64,000 bases of DNA, from positions 41,232,185-41,296,184 of the forward strand of contig OX155952.1 of the NCBI GenBank assembly GCA_944548615.1, in the 5' to 3' direction. A program made the position numbers and the translations under genes. The notes under the pieces are model-generated. The model was not told where the DNA came from. It ran no database searches and worked only from the letters and a program-made list of their open reading frames with translations. Positions within the stretch are counted from its first letter, which is position 1, and every line of letters starts with the position of its first letter. Source of the DNA: Micropterix aruncella. Taxonomy: Eukaryota > Arthropoda > Insecta > Lepidoptera > Micropterigidae. Shown one piece after another: positions 20,491 to 31,205 of the stretch.

Positions 20491-21764
20491 TTTATAAGTA
20501 TTTTACCAAACTGTTTTTGGCCAAAAATGAGAATCTCGATTGTCAAAATACGCGATGACAGCGATCGACGGAAATGAGAACCCGGAAAAGTGAATAGTGT
20601 TGCCTGCTGCCAACACTGAAAAAAAAAGGTAAGCGTCATCTTTTGGTCTCCTTTGAACCTAACATCTACTTATTATGTTTTATCTACACGACTGTAGATG
20701 ACGCTGTTGAAAAATTGAATAAAATAATGTATGCCATATAAAGCAGTTTGAGAAATAAAAAACGTTTATAAAATACTGCCGGAATATTGTCATTCCTACC
20801 GTAATTCCCATTCTGTAATGATAACCTAAAATTGACTAAATAATAGCACAATTTGAACTAAGTTTTAAAATTAATACAATTTTAGCTCTTAGTTGATTGT
20901 TATATAGTGTAGATGGCAATATACGTAAATAGAAAATGAAATTTTAATGAGCTGTTAACAATCAATAGTTATGTAAATTAATCTACGATTTGCGGAAAAC
21001 ACAAGCAATGTTGGCATAATTATGTTACTAATTCAGTTTTCTATTTCCCTTTTCTCCCGAATTCTCCCTAATGGCAAGAAAATAGTTTGACAGATGATGG
21101 GGCGACGTTTCATTCTCGAGTCTCGTAATAAACTGAAAATAAGTTTTAGTTTTAGCGTATCTTTGTTTTTTTGCATCGAAATTAATATAGATAAAACGTC
21201 CATTTCGTAATTATTAAGCTTGTCGTGGCGCGCAGACGTCCGCCGCTTATCAGCGCTCCTGAACTTCGGTTTGCCCTCCTTTGACCTCGCGTCGGCTCTC
21301 CCCCGCCGCGCGCCGCTCTTATCGCGCTCAAAATGGATAAAACATGGAAACGAGAGGTATTTATATGACTGTCCGTCTGTTCTCCCGTTCAACCGGTAGT
21401 GCTCGCGTATTCTAGTCGATTTTTTGTGTGGTTTAATTAGTGCGACTCTGCGCGTCAGGTGTAGTTCCTAATTTAGGTTCTGTAATTTTCATCAGCACCC
21501 TGCCTACACAAGGAGGAATGCCAAGAGACTGTCGAGACTGTCTGGGGATTCGTTGCAGAATTAACTCCCTCCATCAGACCTGGAAGTGGCTGCATCAAAC
21601 CATCGAGCTCCACGAGTATCTCATCGCCCTCTCCTCTGCCGACACAGACCGTCAGTGCTGTCCCTGCTGTTTGCATTAAACTAATCCAAACAGTTTTAAT
21701 CTAAGTACCTAAAAGACTTTTCACTGCCTTTTTTCACGTGGCACATTTCTTATAAATAAGCAAA
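20491..21764. promoter_or_regulatory. Divergent UQCRB/LIPT1 intergenic region with GC-rich core
   Basis: The two mitochondrial-protein genes point away from each other here. 21220-21320 is much richer in GC and CpG than anything nearby (GGCGCGCAGACGTCCGCCGC and similar), followed by TATTTATATGA at 21357 and a CpG-bearing stretch to about 21460. I infer the LIPT1 promoter and leader there. UQCRB probably uses sequence just above 20490. A frame at 21440-21679 may be an upstream ORF in the leader but has no known motif. GCGTCATCT/AGATGACGC (20635/20696) is a small inverted pair. Confidence 0.45.
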
Positions 21765-24406
21765 ATGGCTCAATCTCTGATGAAGAAGAGCTTCTGCATC
21801 GTCGTCGGCGTTTCGAAGCGGACCGCATCGATGGCGGCGGCGCGGTTGTACTCGTCGAAGAGCGAACGGCAACTACCGGCAGAGGAGGACGTCAAGAAAT
21901 CCGTATTCATCTCGCAGTCGAATGACATTTTTACAAACCTGGCGATGGAGTCATGGCTGTATCAAAACTTCGATTTCTCCGACCATCACGTGCTTATGGC
22001 GTGGCGCAATGACCCATGCGTCGTCATCGGACGCAACCAGAACCCGTGGCTCGAGGCGAATGTGGCGCATCTGTTTGGAAACGACACGCCCATCGCTAGG
22101 AGAAACAGCGGCGGCGGCACCGTCTACCACGATCGCGGAAACCTCAACCTGTCGTTCTTCACGCCGCGACAGCGGTACGACCGGAAATACAACCTCGAGC
22201 TCATCACCCGGGCGCTCTTCCGGGAGTTTTCCATCAAGGCGGAAGTCAACGACCGCAAGGACATTGTCATCAAAGGGAATTACAAAGTATCCTTTTTAAA
22301 ATGATTGGGGCAATAGTAAGCCTAAGTTATATACTGAACTTATTAAACTTTCTATTCGTCTCATTAGATTTTCTATTTGTCTCATTAGATTTTCTATTTG
22401 TCTATAAAATAGGAAAAATCTTGAACTAGCATCATGCAATAAGCTTATAATAACTACATTTACAGCACCTATCGTATATTGTGCCATGTCCAAGAGCGGT
22501 AGATTGGCCAATTGGATACAAATATAATGTAAAATCAATTCCAAGATATTTCTCTCTTTAATTTCCTTAATAATGACATATAGCAGATTTCTGGAACTGC
22601 CGCAAAACTTGGCCACATGTCAGCCTATCATCATTGTACCCTGCTCGTCGACGCTAACAAACTGGATCTGAGCCAAGCTCTCGCCAAACACGAGGTAACC
22701 AATCTCAAATCATGTCTCATCCGCATGTCTTTTCGTTATCTATGCATAATTAGGACAACTCGTTTGATAAAACACACACTAATGTAAAATGTTATCGCTG
22801 ATTCACCGTGTGTGTAATTTGAATTCCTTCAAGGGTCCCGTATTGAATTCATTTTTCATGAATACATGATTGTTTTGTGATTATTAATCATTTGCATTCA
22901 GGTTACCTTTTTATTGTTTACTTAATTATGTAATTATTCAATTATAGACCGACAGCTGAGTTGAAATAGGTACACTTGAATTATTGCAGTGACTTCAACA
23001 CCACAAAATTAAAACTCGAGTTTAAAGTTTTAAAATAATCCATCAAATATTAGGATAGGGAGTTTTCTATGCACCTATTTTTAATATATGCTATTGTAAA
23101 TTTGAAGCAGGTCTAAATTGGAGGAAAGACAACAATTACAATTCATTCTTCAAAAAAAATATAGAACTAAAACACGCGAAAATTAGCCACAACTGGTCAC
23201 CGTTTTGAAGTAGCTTGTCACATTAACTTTCCAGAGCTAAAATGCAACAGGAAATGGTGCTGTCTATTAAAATCAATAGATCTTTTGCATCAATAGATCC
23301 TTGATTGTTTTAACATAATTAAACAATAATTCAATTGTCATTAAATATGTAGCTTATCACATCACTGCAACAAGCCCTTCTTATTCTAGGATTATCATTG
23401 TGTGCGTTATTTCTTGATGTTCAAAAAGATGGTAGGCATCGGCGGCTATGCCCAGATACTGAATTGGATCATGCGATTTAAACTTTAAAACCATTTTCTC
23501 ATATGTATTTTCTTCCACTGTAAGGCAGGACGGCTATTCAGGCCATCAGCACACTTTAATAGCCCTCATATTTTAACTAATCGTCAAAAGATTTTATGGG
23601 CTGTCTTGCTATAGCCTGGGCTGTATTCAAATGCATGCCAAAAGTTTTTGGGACAATATTTATTTTAAAGAAATGATAATCCTCTATAAATAGTGCTTTT
23701 ATTATCTATGCAGACTGGAATCGAGACGAAAGCCACCGCTTCGGTGCGATCCCCAATTGCAAATCTACGCGACGAGAACAACCGCGTCACGGTCGACACG
23801 CTTCAAACGGCAGTCGGTTGGGAGTTCCTCAGAACCGCAGCGCTCCACATCGAAGATGGCGGACAAGAACTGATCGCAAAGCAACGTGGATTCCAGCTCA
23901 TCAACCCGAAAGAAGAATGGTTCCCAGGTTCGTTTCTCTCCTTTTTTAAATAAATCAAATTTAAAATGCGTAGATGCTTAATTTCTACGTTTCGTTCATC
24001 CGCAGGTCTAAACGAAATCCGCGAAGAGCTGATCAGCTGGGATTGGCGCTACGGCAAAACGCCAACGTTCACCGTCAGCCGCTCCTTCACCGTCCCGTCT
24101 GACCTCTTCAACAAATCCATCCTCCCGTCCGAGCCTCAAGAGCTCCGCATCAACATGAAGGTGGAGAAAGGCCTGATCGACGATGTGACCCTAAACATCC
24201 CGCCTGGCTTTATTGAGTCTGGTTTCCACGGCGACGCATCGGTCGTCACGCATCTCAGAGGGAAGCGTTTCACTAACGAAGCGCTGGCCGCTTTGCAGGA
24301 AGCTCTGCAATCTGAAACGACACATGCAGAAGGAGAGTCTTGCAAGCTCGGAGAACGTGAACAGTTTGTAGCTAAATGTTTTGGCCAAGTTGTTAATACG
24401 GTTTAA
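21765..24406 (+). CDS. LIPT1: LIPT1: mitochondrial lipoyltransferase 1 (four coding exons, complete)
   Basis: Transfers lipoyl groups to the E2 subunits of pyruvate, 2-oxoglutarate and branched-chain dehydrogenases in mitochondria; in animals the donor is the glycine-cleavage H protein. Exons: 21765-22286, 22587-22694, 23714-23927 and 24006-24406 (stop 24404-24406), giving 1245 nt and 414 residues. Junction phases are 0, 0 and 1, all with GT-AG. Residues 1 to about 45 form a basic Ser/Ala-rich mitochondrial presequence. The BPL/LplA domain has QSNDIFTNLAMESWLYQNF, VVIGRNQNPW, the lipoate-binding RRNSGGGTVYHD (112-123), then K174 at the exon 1/2 junction with ISGTAAKLG, the family's substrate-contacting lysine motif, and AYHHCTLLV. 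The C-terminal part has WDWRYGKTPTF and GLIDDV. AATAAA at 24406-24411 overlaps the stop. Human LIPT1 is 373 residues. Confidence 0.95.
22353..22405 (+). repeat. Short tandem repeat in LIPT1 intron 1
   Basis: ATTTTCTATTTGTCTCATTAG is repeated two to three times with small changes, about 70 bp past the exon 1 donor. Confidence 0.8.
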
Positions 24407-24411
24407 ATAAA

Positions 24412-25350
24412 TCTATACATATTTGGGCATTGCTTAAATAAGATATAGAAATGTGATATATAATTGTACTGAAATAACGTTTAGTCCATAAGTTCTCCTA
24501 TTTCTCTTCATTATTTAGTAGTGGTTAGGTTTTTGGTTTAAATTTAAATTAAAAATTGTATTCATTGCTTTTTAATAAGGATTTATTTTAGTTTGTTTAT
24601 TTGCCGCATCGTGGCATTAAACCAACAAGAATGCAATCATATCATTTGTTTTTATTATTATTTTTAATCATGCTTATTATTTTTAATGCATTGTCCATTA
24701 TGTTAAATTTAATTAGGATCAATTGGAGATTTTTAATTCAACAATAATTTCGCTTTTGTTTCATAAAATTTGCATTTTATAAGAAATGTGCCAGTGATAA
24801 ATTAATTATTATTAGTTTGTGCAACTAACTTTGCTAACCGACTGTTATTAATCTTTAGATAAATAAGTACTACCTACTTATCAATAATATAATTATGTTT
24901 GTAATAAATATGTTTATTTTTTGAAGAAAAGTTTTTCACTACACAATTTCATTCAAACACAAGATTAGTCAGAGGAAGCTCAATTATATAATGTATACGT
25001 GATTTATTTATTTATTTATTTATTAGTTTCAAATAGTATTCCAGGGCATTACAAATGAATCCAATTCGCCCTTGAATATTAAAGCTAGAGTGTAAGTCTA
25101 AAAATAAATGACTACATAACTAAATTAATGCTAACATCAATGTTAGCATTAACAAGAAAAAAACAAAAATATAAAACTAAATAAAAGACAGATTATGATA
25201 AACATGAGATAGCAGGGAGTTGCCTTTTTAGCTACCAAAGGGATATACAAAAGATATCTATTTCTGTGGGTAAGGAATTAAGAAGAGCTATAACCCTTCC
25301 CACTAAAATATTTGTACAGTGGTATGGCACATTAAACAATAGATGCAATC
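24412..25350. other. LIPT1 3' flank, no gene recognised
   Basis: AT-rich, with a (TTTA)n stretch at 25004-25025 and no coding signal. Confidence 0.5.
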
Positions 25351-25405
25351 TCCTGTGATTGTGATATGTGATAAGTGATTGTGATATGTGATGTGATATG
25401 TGATT
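25351..25405 (+). repeat. GTGATATGTGAT short tandem repeat
   Basis: Irregular iterations of TGTGATATGTGAT abut the hAT-like element that starts at 25406. Confidence 0.75.
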
Positions 25406-26077
25406 CAGTGGTGTAACTAAAAAAAATGGGTCCCAGTGCAAAATTGAACAAAGCCCCCCCCCCCCCCCCCCCAATTTACTTACATTCATTGTGGCATTTA
25501 GGGATCTAATTACTGTATACCTAGCTACTTTACATATTTATAGTGTAGCTACATTATAAATCGGCGTATTCATTTAGGGGTATTGCCTCGAACATGTTGC
25601 GGAAAAGTTCCCAAGAAATTCAGCGGGACACGAGGGATCACAATGATCAGATAGATATATTGTTGCGGGAGAAAGTTCGAAACATTTGTTCCTATATTGA
25701 TACGACGCTTCGCTGCTAATTTAATTACTGAATTATATTTCTCCATCTTTGAATATTGGTGAAAATTTTTAAAAAATAATGACTGTTTTTATTACTAACC
25801 AAGTGAGAAACTGGTAAGATTAAAAAATACCGACATAATATTTTTAGACATATACCTACCAATATTTGCATATCCTCATATTATATTAAACTATTACATG
25901 GATTATAAAAAAATATGAACAAATAAGTTTCTAGACATGGTATTTGTCATGATTTGCACTACGCAAAATCATCGATCAGTTTTAAGACATCCATTTTTTC
26001 GGCTTCCTTGGTTTGCTAGAAGAGTTACATTTTGGGCCCCAAACTACCATGTGATGCACCGGCTTAGTTACGCCTCG
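25406..26077. mobile_element. Non-coding hAT-like element with CAGTGGTGTAACTA ends
   Basis: The left end CAGTGGTGTAACTA and the right end TTAGTTACGCCTCG are imperfect inverted repeats close to the CAGNGGCGTAACTA termini common in hAT families. Left of centre is a C homopolymer (25447-25472). Flanks give only a weak 8-bp match. No transposase frame remains. Confidence 0.55.
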
Positions 26078-27489
26078 TAATTGATAATTTAACTATTTCG
26101 GACTATAATAAATATGACTATTAAGTCATATTCTCGTTTGTTTTCTAAATTTATAGTATCCAAAACTAATCAAAAGTACTTGCGTATTTAAAATTTAGGT
26201 TAGGTAATGTAAAATTTCATCAGTATTATTACAGGTATATTCGTTCGTAAATCGATTGTTCTGAACCCCTGTAAACCGTTAATCGCTCGTCGAGGCTCAT
26301 TTTAGTTATTGGAAATATTTGCCTATCTTCAATATGGAAATATTACAATAATACGCATGAAGTTCGTATTAATGCGACGCGACGGCCACCAACACTATAA
26401 AAGGGCGGTATCGCCTAGAATAGTTAAAATATTTAATGTATTTTCTTTCTTTTCTTTTTAACACAACCGTCGCACTCCAATAATAAATACTTAGGAAGTG
26501 AGCTCGCCCTATCACAGGAGTGTGTACTGTGTAGCAAGGCGGGCTCGGTTGAACTTTGCTGAGCACATTAGAGATACAAACATGTACATTTAATTCAGAT
26601 GATGTATACCTACCTAAATTTAGAAGTTACATAACGGTATTTTTAGATAGTAAATTCCTTTTCTTTTGTGCTCTCGCATTTATATATTATATTATATTGT
26701 GCTCTCGCATAAATAAATATAAAAATTAACAAATAACTGTCGATGTGAAAATGGCAGTAAGAGTTGCATCTATGATATTATGGTGTGAAACAAAACGGGT
26801 ATCGCAGGCAGGCAGGCATTTTAAACAAAAAATAACAAACCACTACCCGACAATACTGTCAATGAAAAAAAAAACAATTTAAAAATTTCACAGAGTAAAG
26901 AATTAACAAAACATCTAAATAAGAACCCGTTACTGGATGACATTAAATCGAATCTTGGCATATAAAACATTATATCGATGACATAAACGTGGCTAAAAAT
27001 AATTTTATTTACACCCTAATGGCAAGAAAAAAATAGTTATGGATGACAGTTGGTCTCACCAAATCTACAAACTACACAAAAATATTTTAAGCCAACTCAC
27101 CAGTCTTGATTACCACCTCTTTACAATCAGTATCGAAATTGACGCAATCGACTAATTAAGTATACAAAGACAGCATATTACACATAAAAACAAATTTCGT
27201 GAAATCAGTCATAACTCGTAAAGTGTCGCAAACATAGGTACACTAAAAGTCATATAAAGGTGACTCAAATACAAACTAAAGTTTAAAAAAAACTAGCGGA
27301 TACCATGTTAGATAATCTTAAAAAGACTGAAGACGAATTGGTGCACCGTACGGGCCAGTTTTTAAATTTAAGTCATTGAACGAAAGAAAATTCGGAAAAT
27401 AATGTCGGACTTTAAAAGCTCAAAATCTGCCGGAAGTGAAGAATTTTATCTGAAGTAATAATAGATTTCCGAGATTATTTAGTACCACT
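26078..27489. other. No gene recognised
   Basis: AT-rich with short frames. A duplicated TGTGCTCTCGCAT lies around 26668-26710. Confidence 0.5.
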
Positions 27490-28165
27490 TATACTGTCAA
27501 TCTATCTTAAGAAACTGCTATTTACCCAGATCACTCCAAACTAGCTGTCTTAAAACCGATCTTCAAAAGCGGAGACAGGGACGACGTCAACAACTATCGC
27601 TTAATTTCCATCTTAAATACTTTGACAAAACATTCAGTAAGTAGATTAACTCTGAACTGACGCCTATTTTAAAAGCAAACATCACCTTTCACCTAACCGG
27701 TTTGGTTTTAGGCGAGTTCGGAGAACCAGCAATGCACTTCTGAAAATAGCAGGTTTGTAACAAACGCACTTGACAAGGGCCAGGGATCATCGATATATGA
27801 TCCCCTAGATGAGCCTTTCGCGCTCGAAAATGAGCCCTTCAAAAGCGCTACTGAAAGCCGACCAGTAGTAGTTTGGTCGCAGTCCGCTGGCAGACAGCCG
27901 ACCGTTTCCGGTGTGACAGTTGCCGCGAAGAATATCTGCGCGCTATTCTCTCGCATACTGTTTAATTTTTTGCTCTCTCTGTCACATGATTTACGAGCAA
28001 AGGGAATGTGGAGCCAACTGATTTGTATGTGAGGGTATATCTAGCTAATATATCGATGCCAGAGATGCATGGCGGTTTTTCTGGAGCTCGCCAAGGCTTT
28101 TGACACCGTTCCACACAGCATTCTCCTATCGAAACTGGAATATATCATGCCTCCTGCCAATCAGC
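27490..28165 (+). pseudogene. LINE reverse transcriptase core fragments, degenerate
   Basis: Pieces in shifting frames: YPDHSKLAVLKPIFKSGDRD, VNNYRLISIL (RT domain 0/1), then near 28080 AVFLELAKAFDTVPHSILLSKL, the first catalytic motif (normally DLSKAFD). The motif Asp before LAKAFD is changed (ELAKAFD). The region between (27700-28060) carries no RT homology and may hold another insertion. Jockey/CR1-like. Confidence 0.75.
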
Positions 28166-28271
28166 TGGAAGATCGTCGAATCCAGACCTGCTGCGGAGAC
28201 GTCGCGAGCCGGCTGGAGGCGTCGAAGCTATAACGTCTCCAGGGTTCAATCTTTGTTCAGATGAGTCCGTA

Positions 28272-28302
28272 AGTCTCGTAGCTGATACTGAGCTACGAGA
28301 CT
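28272..28302. repeat. Perfect 12-bp inverted repeat (hairpin)
   Basis: AGTCTCGTAGCT, GATACTG, AGCTACGAGACT. Followed by further ACGAGAC. No run of T after it. Role unknown. Confidence 0.85.
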
Positions 28303-28559
28303 AACGAGACTTTTATCACTTTAATCCGGAGTCTCGGTTCTGCCGATCATAGATTTCATTAAATTTACAAAATACAATTTTATAAATACATTTGCAATTT
28401 TATAAAATGTTATCTAACATTTTCAAATACCTTTCCTCTTACAATGTGGACTATTTTCGTTATTTCTACCATTTGTAAATACCGTTTTCATCACTTTGTT
28501 GACTATTTCCATAATTTTATCTGCAATTTTAAATACAATTTTTGAATTGATTAATTTGT

Positions 28560-28670
28560 TAATCGACCCTTGAATGCTTTACCGAATAATGTTAGAACAG
28601 CCCCCAGCATTTCCTCGTTCAACTCCAGGCTCAAGGAGCATATACGCCTAAACCACACGTTAACTAACTC
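28560..28670 (+). pseudogene. LINE ORF2 terminal motif
   Basis: NALPNNVRTAPSISSFNSRL followed by KEHIRLN fits the WN-x-LP...S...FK-x-L-x-x-H/L ending of many LINE ORF2 proteins. The following 180 codons in the frame are low-complexity hydrophobic and not conserved. Confidence 0.65.
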
Positions 28671-29384
28671 TCCTCCTCCCCTCCTCTTCGCTTCCCTTTC
28701 CTTCATTCGTCTCCTTTTTTCCTTTGCATCTTTATTTAATTTTAGTACTTTGTTTTCCTTTCTCTATTATATTTTTTCTAGTTTTCTGTTTGTTTCTTTT
28801 TTATCACTATTTTTATTGTTCTTTTGTGTAGCCAACGCAATGAATATATTATCAACTTAAGCTATACGTTAGCTGATAGATATTTCCGCAAGGCAATAAG
28901 CTCGCCTTTTTTATTTAAAGTAAAGAGTTTTTGATAACACCATTGATTAAATATACTATATAATCAACGCTAACACTGGGCTCGATTGCGTTTCTCTTTG
29001 ACTAAAATCGGAAATTAGTTCGTGTGAACGAGAAAGAGCAGTACATGAGAGCGAAATGTGAAATGAACGGTTATCACTTATCCGCATTAAAACTAGCCAC
29101 CGAAGTTAAAGCAGCTTAATCTAACACCGCACCAAATGTGTGAGTCGGGCATCTATAAGTTCGACGGGTAGTTTTGATGTGTGAAAATCGACGACAGTTT
29201 TAACGTATTGCTCTATCTCGTTCGGTTGACCTAAGTTCCTATTTTATTTCGCGAAGAAACGCAATCGGGCCCACTATCGTCTTTTTCATTAAACAAATAC
29301 TATAAACGTAACAATACAAGATATTCAGTTGAGACTATTCGACTTGCTTTACCAATCGATCGCAAATAGTCAACCTATTGGAAC

Positions 29385-29485
29385 AGTATACCTACAACTA
29401 GTATACTCCCGGACCGATATCACATGTAGGCATCGTGCTCGGTCCTCTCCTTTCGTCATTTATATCAATGACCTTTGCAGAAGGT
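29385..29485 (+). pseudogene. LINE RT motif fragment (GxVLGPLL...YINDL)
   Basis: GIVLGPLLSSFIYINDLCR matches the RT block G-x-PQGS-x-LGPLLF-x-x-YINDL with the PQGS portion degraded. Probably a continuation of the 27490-28165 relic, separated by inserted DNA. Confidence 0.65.
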
Positions 29486-30229
29486 CAAACTTATTATTAT
29501 TGTGAAGGGAGTTACCTAATTCTCGCCAATACCGTTTCATACATACGCAAACGATGGACTACAGGTCTAACCTCTTTTTCCACCTATCATTAAGGGTTGA
29601 ATTTAGTAAAACCCTCAATATACGTGTTTTTGATTTCTTTAGAGTTGAATTTCACTAGAGGAGTTTTAGGGGAGCGTTCGACATTTCAGCGGACTAAAAC
29701 TTCCTTCCCTGTTGAATTTCGGATAAACCCTAAATTGTATTAGGTACCCATTCCTATCATTAGCCGAAATTACAATTTTTATGACATATTTATTATCAGA
29801 GGCCGCAACGCCACCTTGTTTTATGGCTGATCCAACTCGTGAGTCAGCTCCCACATTCAATAAAATAACGCGCGCGGTACCCACCAAACTTGAATTCGCA
29901 CGTGATAATGAAGCAAAAATACGCCGACTTCGGGGGTTAAATCCCAACTATCCCCCCCTTCCCTCCCCCACCCCTTGATACGTGCCTGACACTGCGTATA
30001 TGAGTCGCAAATTCTCCCTGATTCTCATTTCTTCTCGACTTTATTTTTTAATCAAAAAATTTCGGGGGGGGAACGCATTCCCTGTGTATCCCCCTCTCTG
30101 GATACGTCCTTGTGCTTCGGCATGTACGAGGATTTCCCCCGATTAGGCATTGCGCGCGCTAAGAAACGAGTACCTACGTATTCGTCAGGCCCGAAAGATG
30201 GCGGGAAAGCAAGTGTCAAATTGTAGCGC

Positions 30230-30480
30230 GCTTTGGTGCTTTGAAAGCGCATCGCGTGGGCGAAGCTGCCTCCACTCGGCGGGTTAGCTGCACCTCGGAG
30301 GCTGCGGCGGCGGCGGCGGGAGATGAGACGAGGTCGCGAAGCCCGAATGCCAGTCCAGTGTGAGGTTACTTACGCTGACCGCCGGACGGTCATTCGAGCG
30401 GTTACCGCTAGTCGCCGGCTAAACAGCGGTTCAACAACAACGCGATTAAGCTCCGCGCCAAACTCAGTTTAAACTATGCT
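30230..30480 (+). promoter_or_regulatory. GC- and CpG-rich block, candidate promoter or first exon
   Basis: A sharp local rise in GC includes a (CGG)5-like run at 30305-30320 and many CpGs in an otherwise AT-rich region. Composition resembles the leader upstream of LIPT1. No long frame begins here. A GTACGT donor-like site lies near 30560. If real, the downstream gene would have very long introns; 49391-49473 is a possible later exon. Orientation is uncertain. Confidence 0.35.
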
Positions 30481-30677
30481 AGATAATCATCGGTATCCTT
30501 AGTGAAAAGTGTTGCCCCATATTACGGCGATAATACGACGATAAACTTGCTGTTTTATTGGTACGTTTAATTGTATTTATTAGATATTATAAGGGAATCC
30601 ATACGAAGATAAAGAAGGTTACATTAAATTACACAAATCTAGGATACTCTTTTACTTAAAGTTACATAAATATATTT

Positions 30678-30905
30678 ACACGACTGCCCAACAAAACAAT
30701 AGTGTAATGTGTTTAGGTTCATCTATGTATGCTTTCCGTTTATTTATTCCACCATAACTTCTGAACGCTTAAACCGATTTAGAAGTGTGTGGTATTATTA
30801 GAATCGTTATGTCCTCCAGAATGTCATAGGTTACCTTAACTATCCAAATATCAAGTAAGTAGTTGTCCAAATGTCCAAATGAAAATAAATTAACATAAAT
30901 ATATC
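30678..30905 (-). mobile_element. ACACGACTG-terminus repeat, end-2 fragment
   Basis: Starts ACACGACTGCCCAACAAAAC and matches the reverse complement of 37130-37354, including GTTCATCTATGTA, AAACCGATTTAGAAGTGTG and the TGTCCAAATGTCCAAATG area. Truncated at about 30905. Confidence 0.65.
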
Positions 30906-31044
30906 GTGTTTTTAGAATCAAATGAAAAATTGGGTACATTCCGCAAAAATATATATTTACCTATATAAATCGATAAATACATAAACTACAAGTATTTCAT
31001 AAAGACACCATACCACAAGTAAATATATTAAAATGAATAAAAAA

Positions 31045-31205
31045 ACACGACTGCCGTTACAAAATGTAAACTACTGTATTTATAATTATTTTTATTACGG
31101 TTTTTTTAATGAAATATTGTGGTTTATATATTTATCCATATAGATATATATATACATTTTAGGAATTTAATCAATCAAACCTTTCGTTTAAGACTAAACA
31201 CTTTT
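31045..31205 (+). mobile_element. ACACGACTG-terminus repeat, end-1 fragment
   Basis: Begins ACACGACTGCCGTTACAAAA and continues with TATTACGG, a T run and ATATTGTGGTTTATATATTTATCC, as in the copies at 34961 and 37030. Truncated on the right. Confidence 0.65.

Noticed and set aside
21440..21679. 79-codon ORF upstream of LIPT1
   Set aside because: It overlaps an opposite-strand frame of equal quality and has no known motif. It is noted only as a possible upstream ORF in the leader.
28255..28310. Hammerhead-ribozyme-like string (CAGATGAGTCCGTAAG)
   Set aside because: The core is CAGATGA rather than CTGATGA, no GAAA follows the stem, and stems I and III cannot be drawn. Only the hairpin at 28272-28302 is kept.
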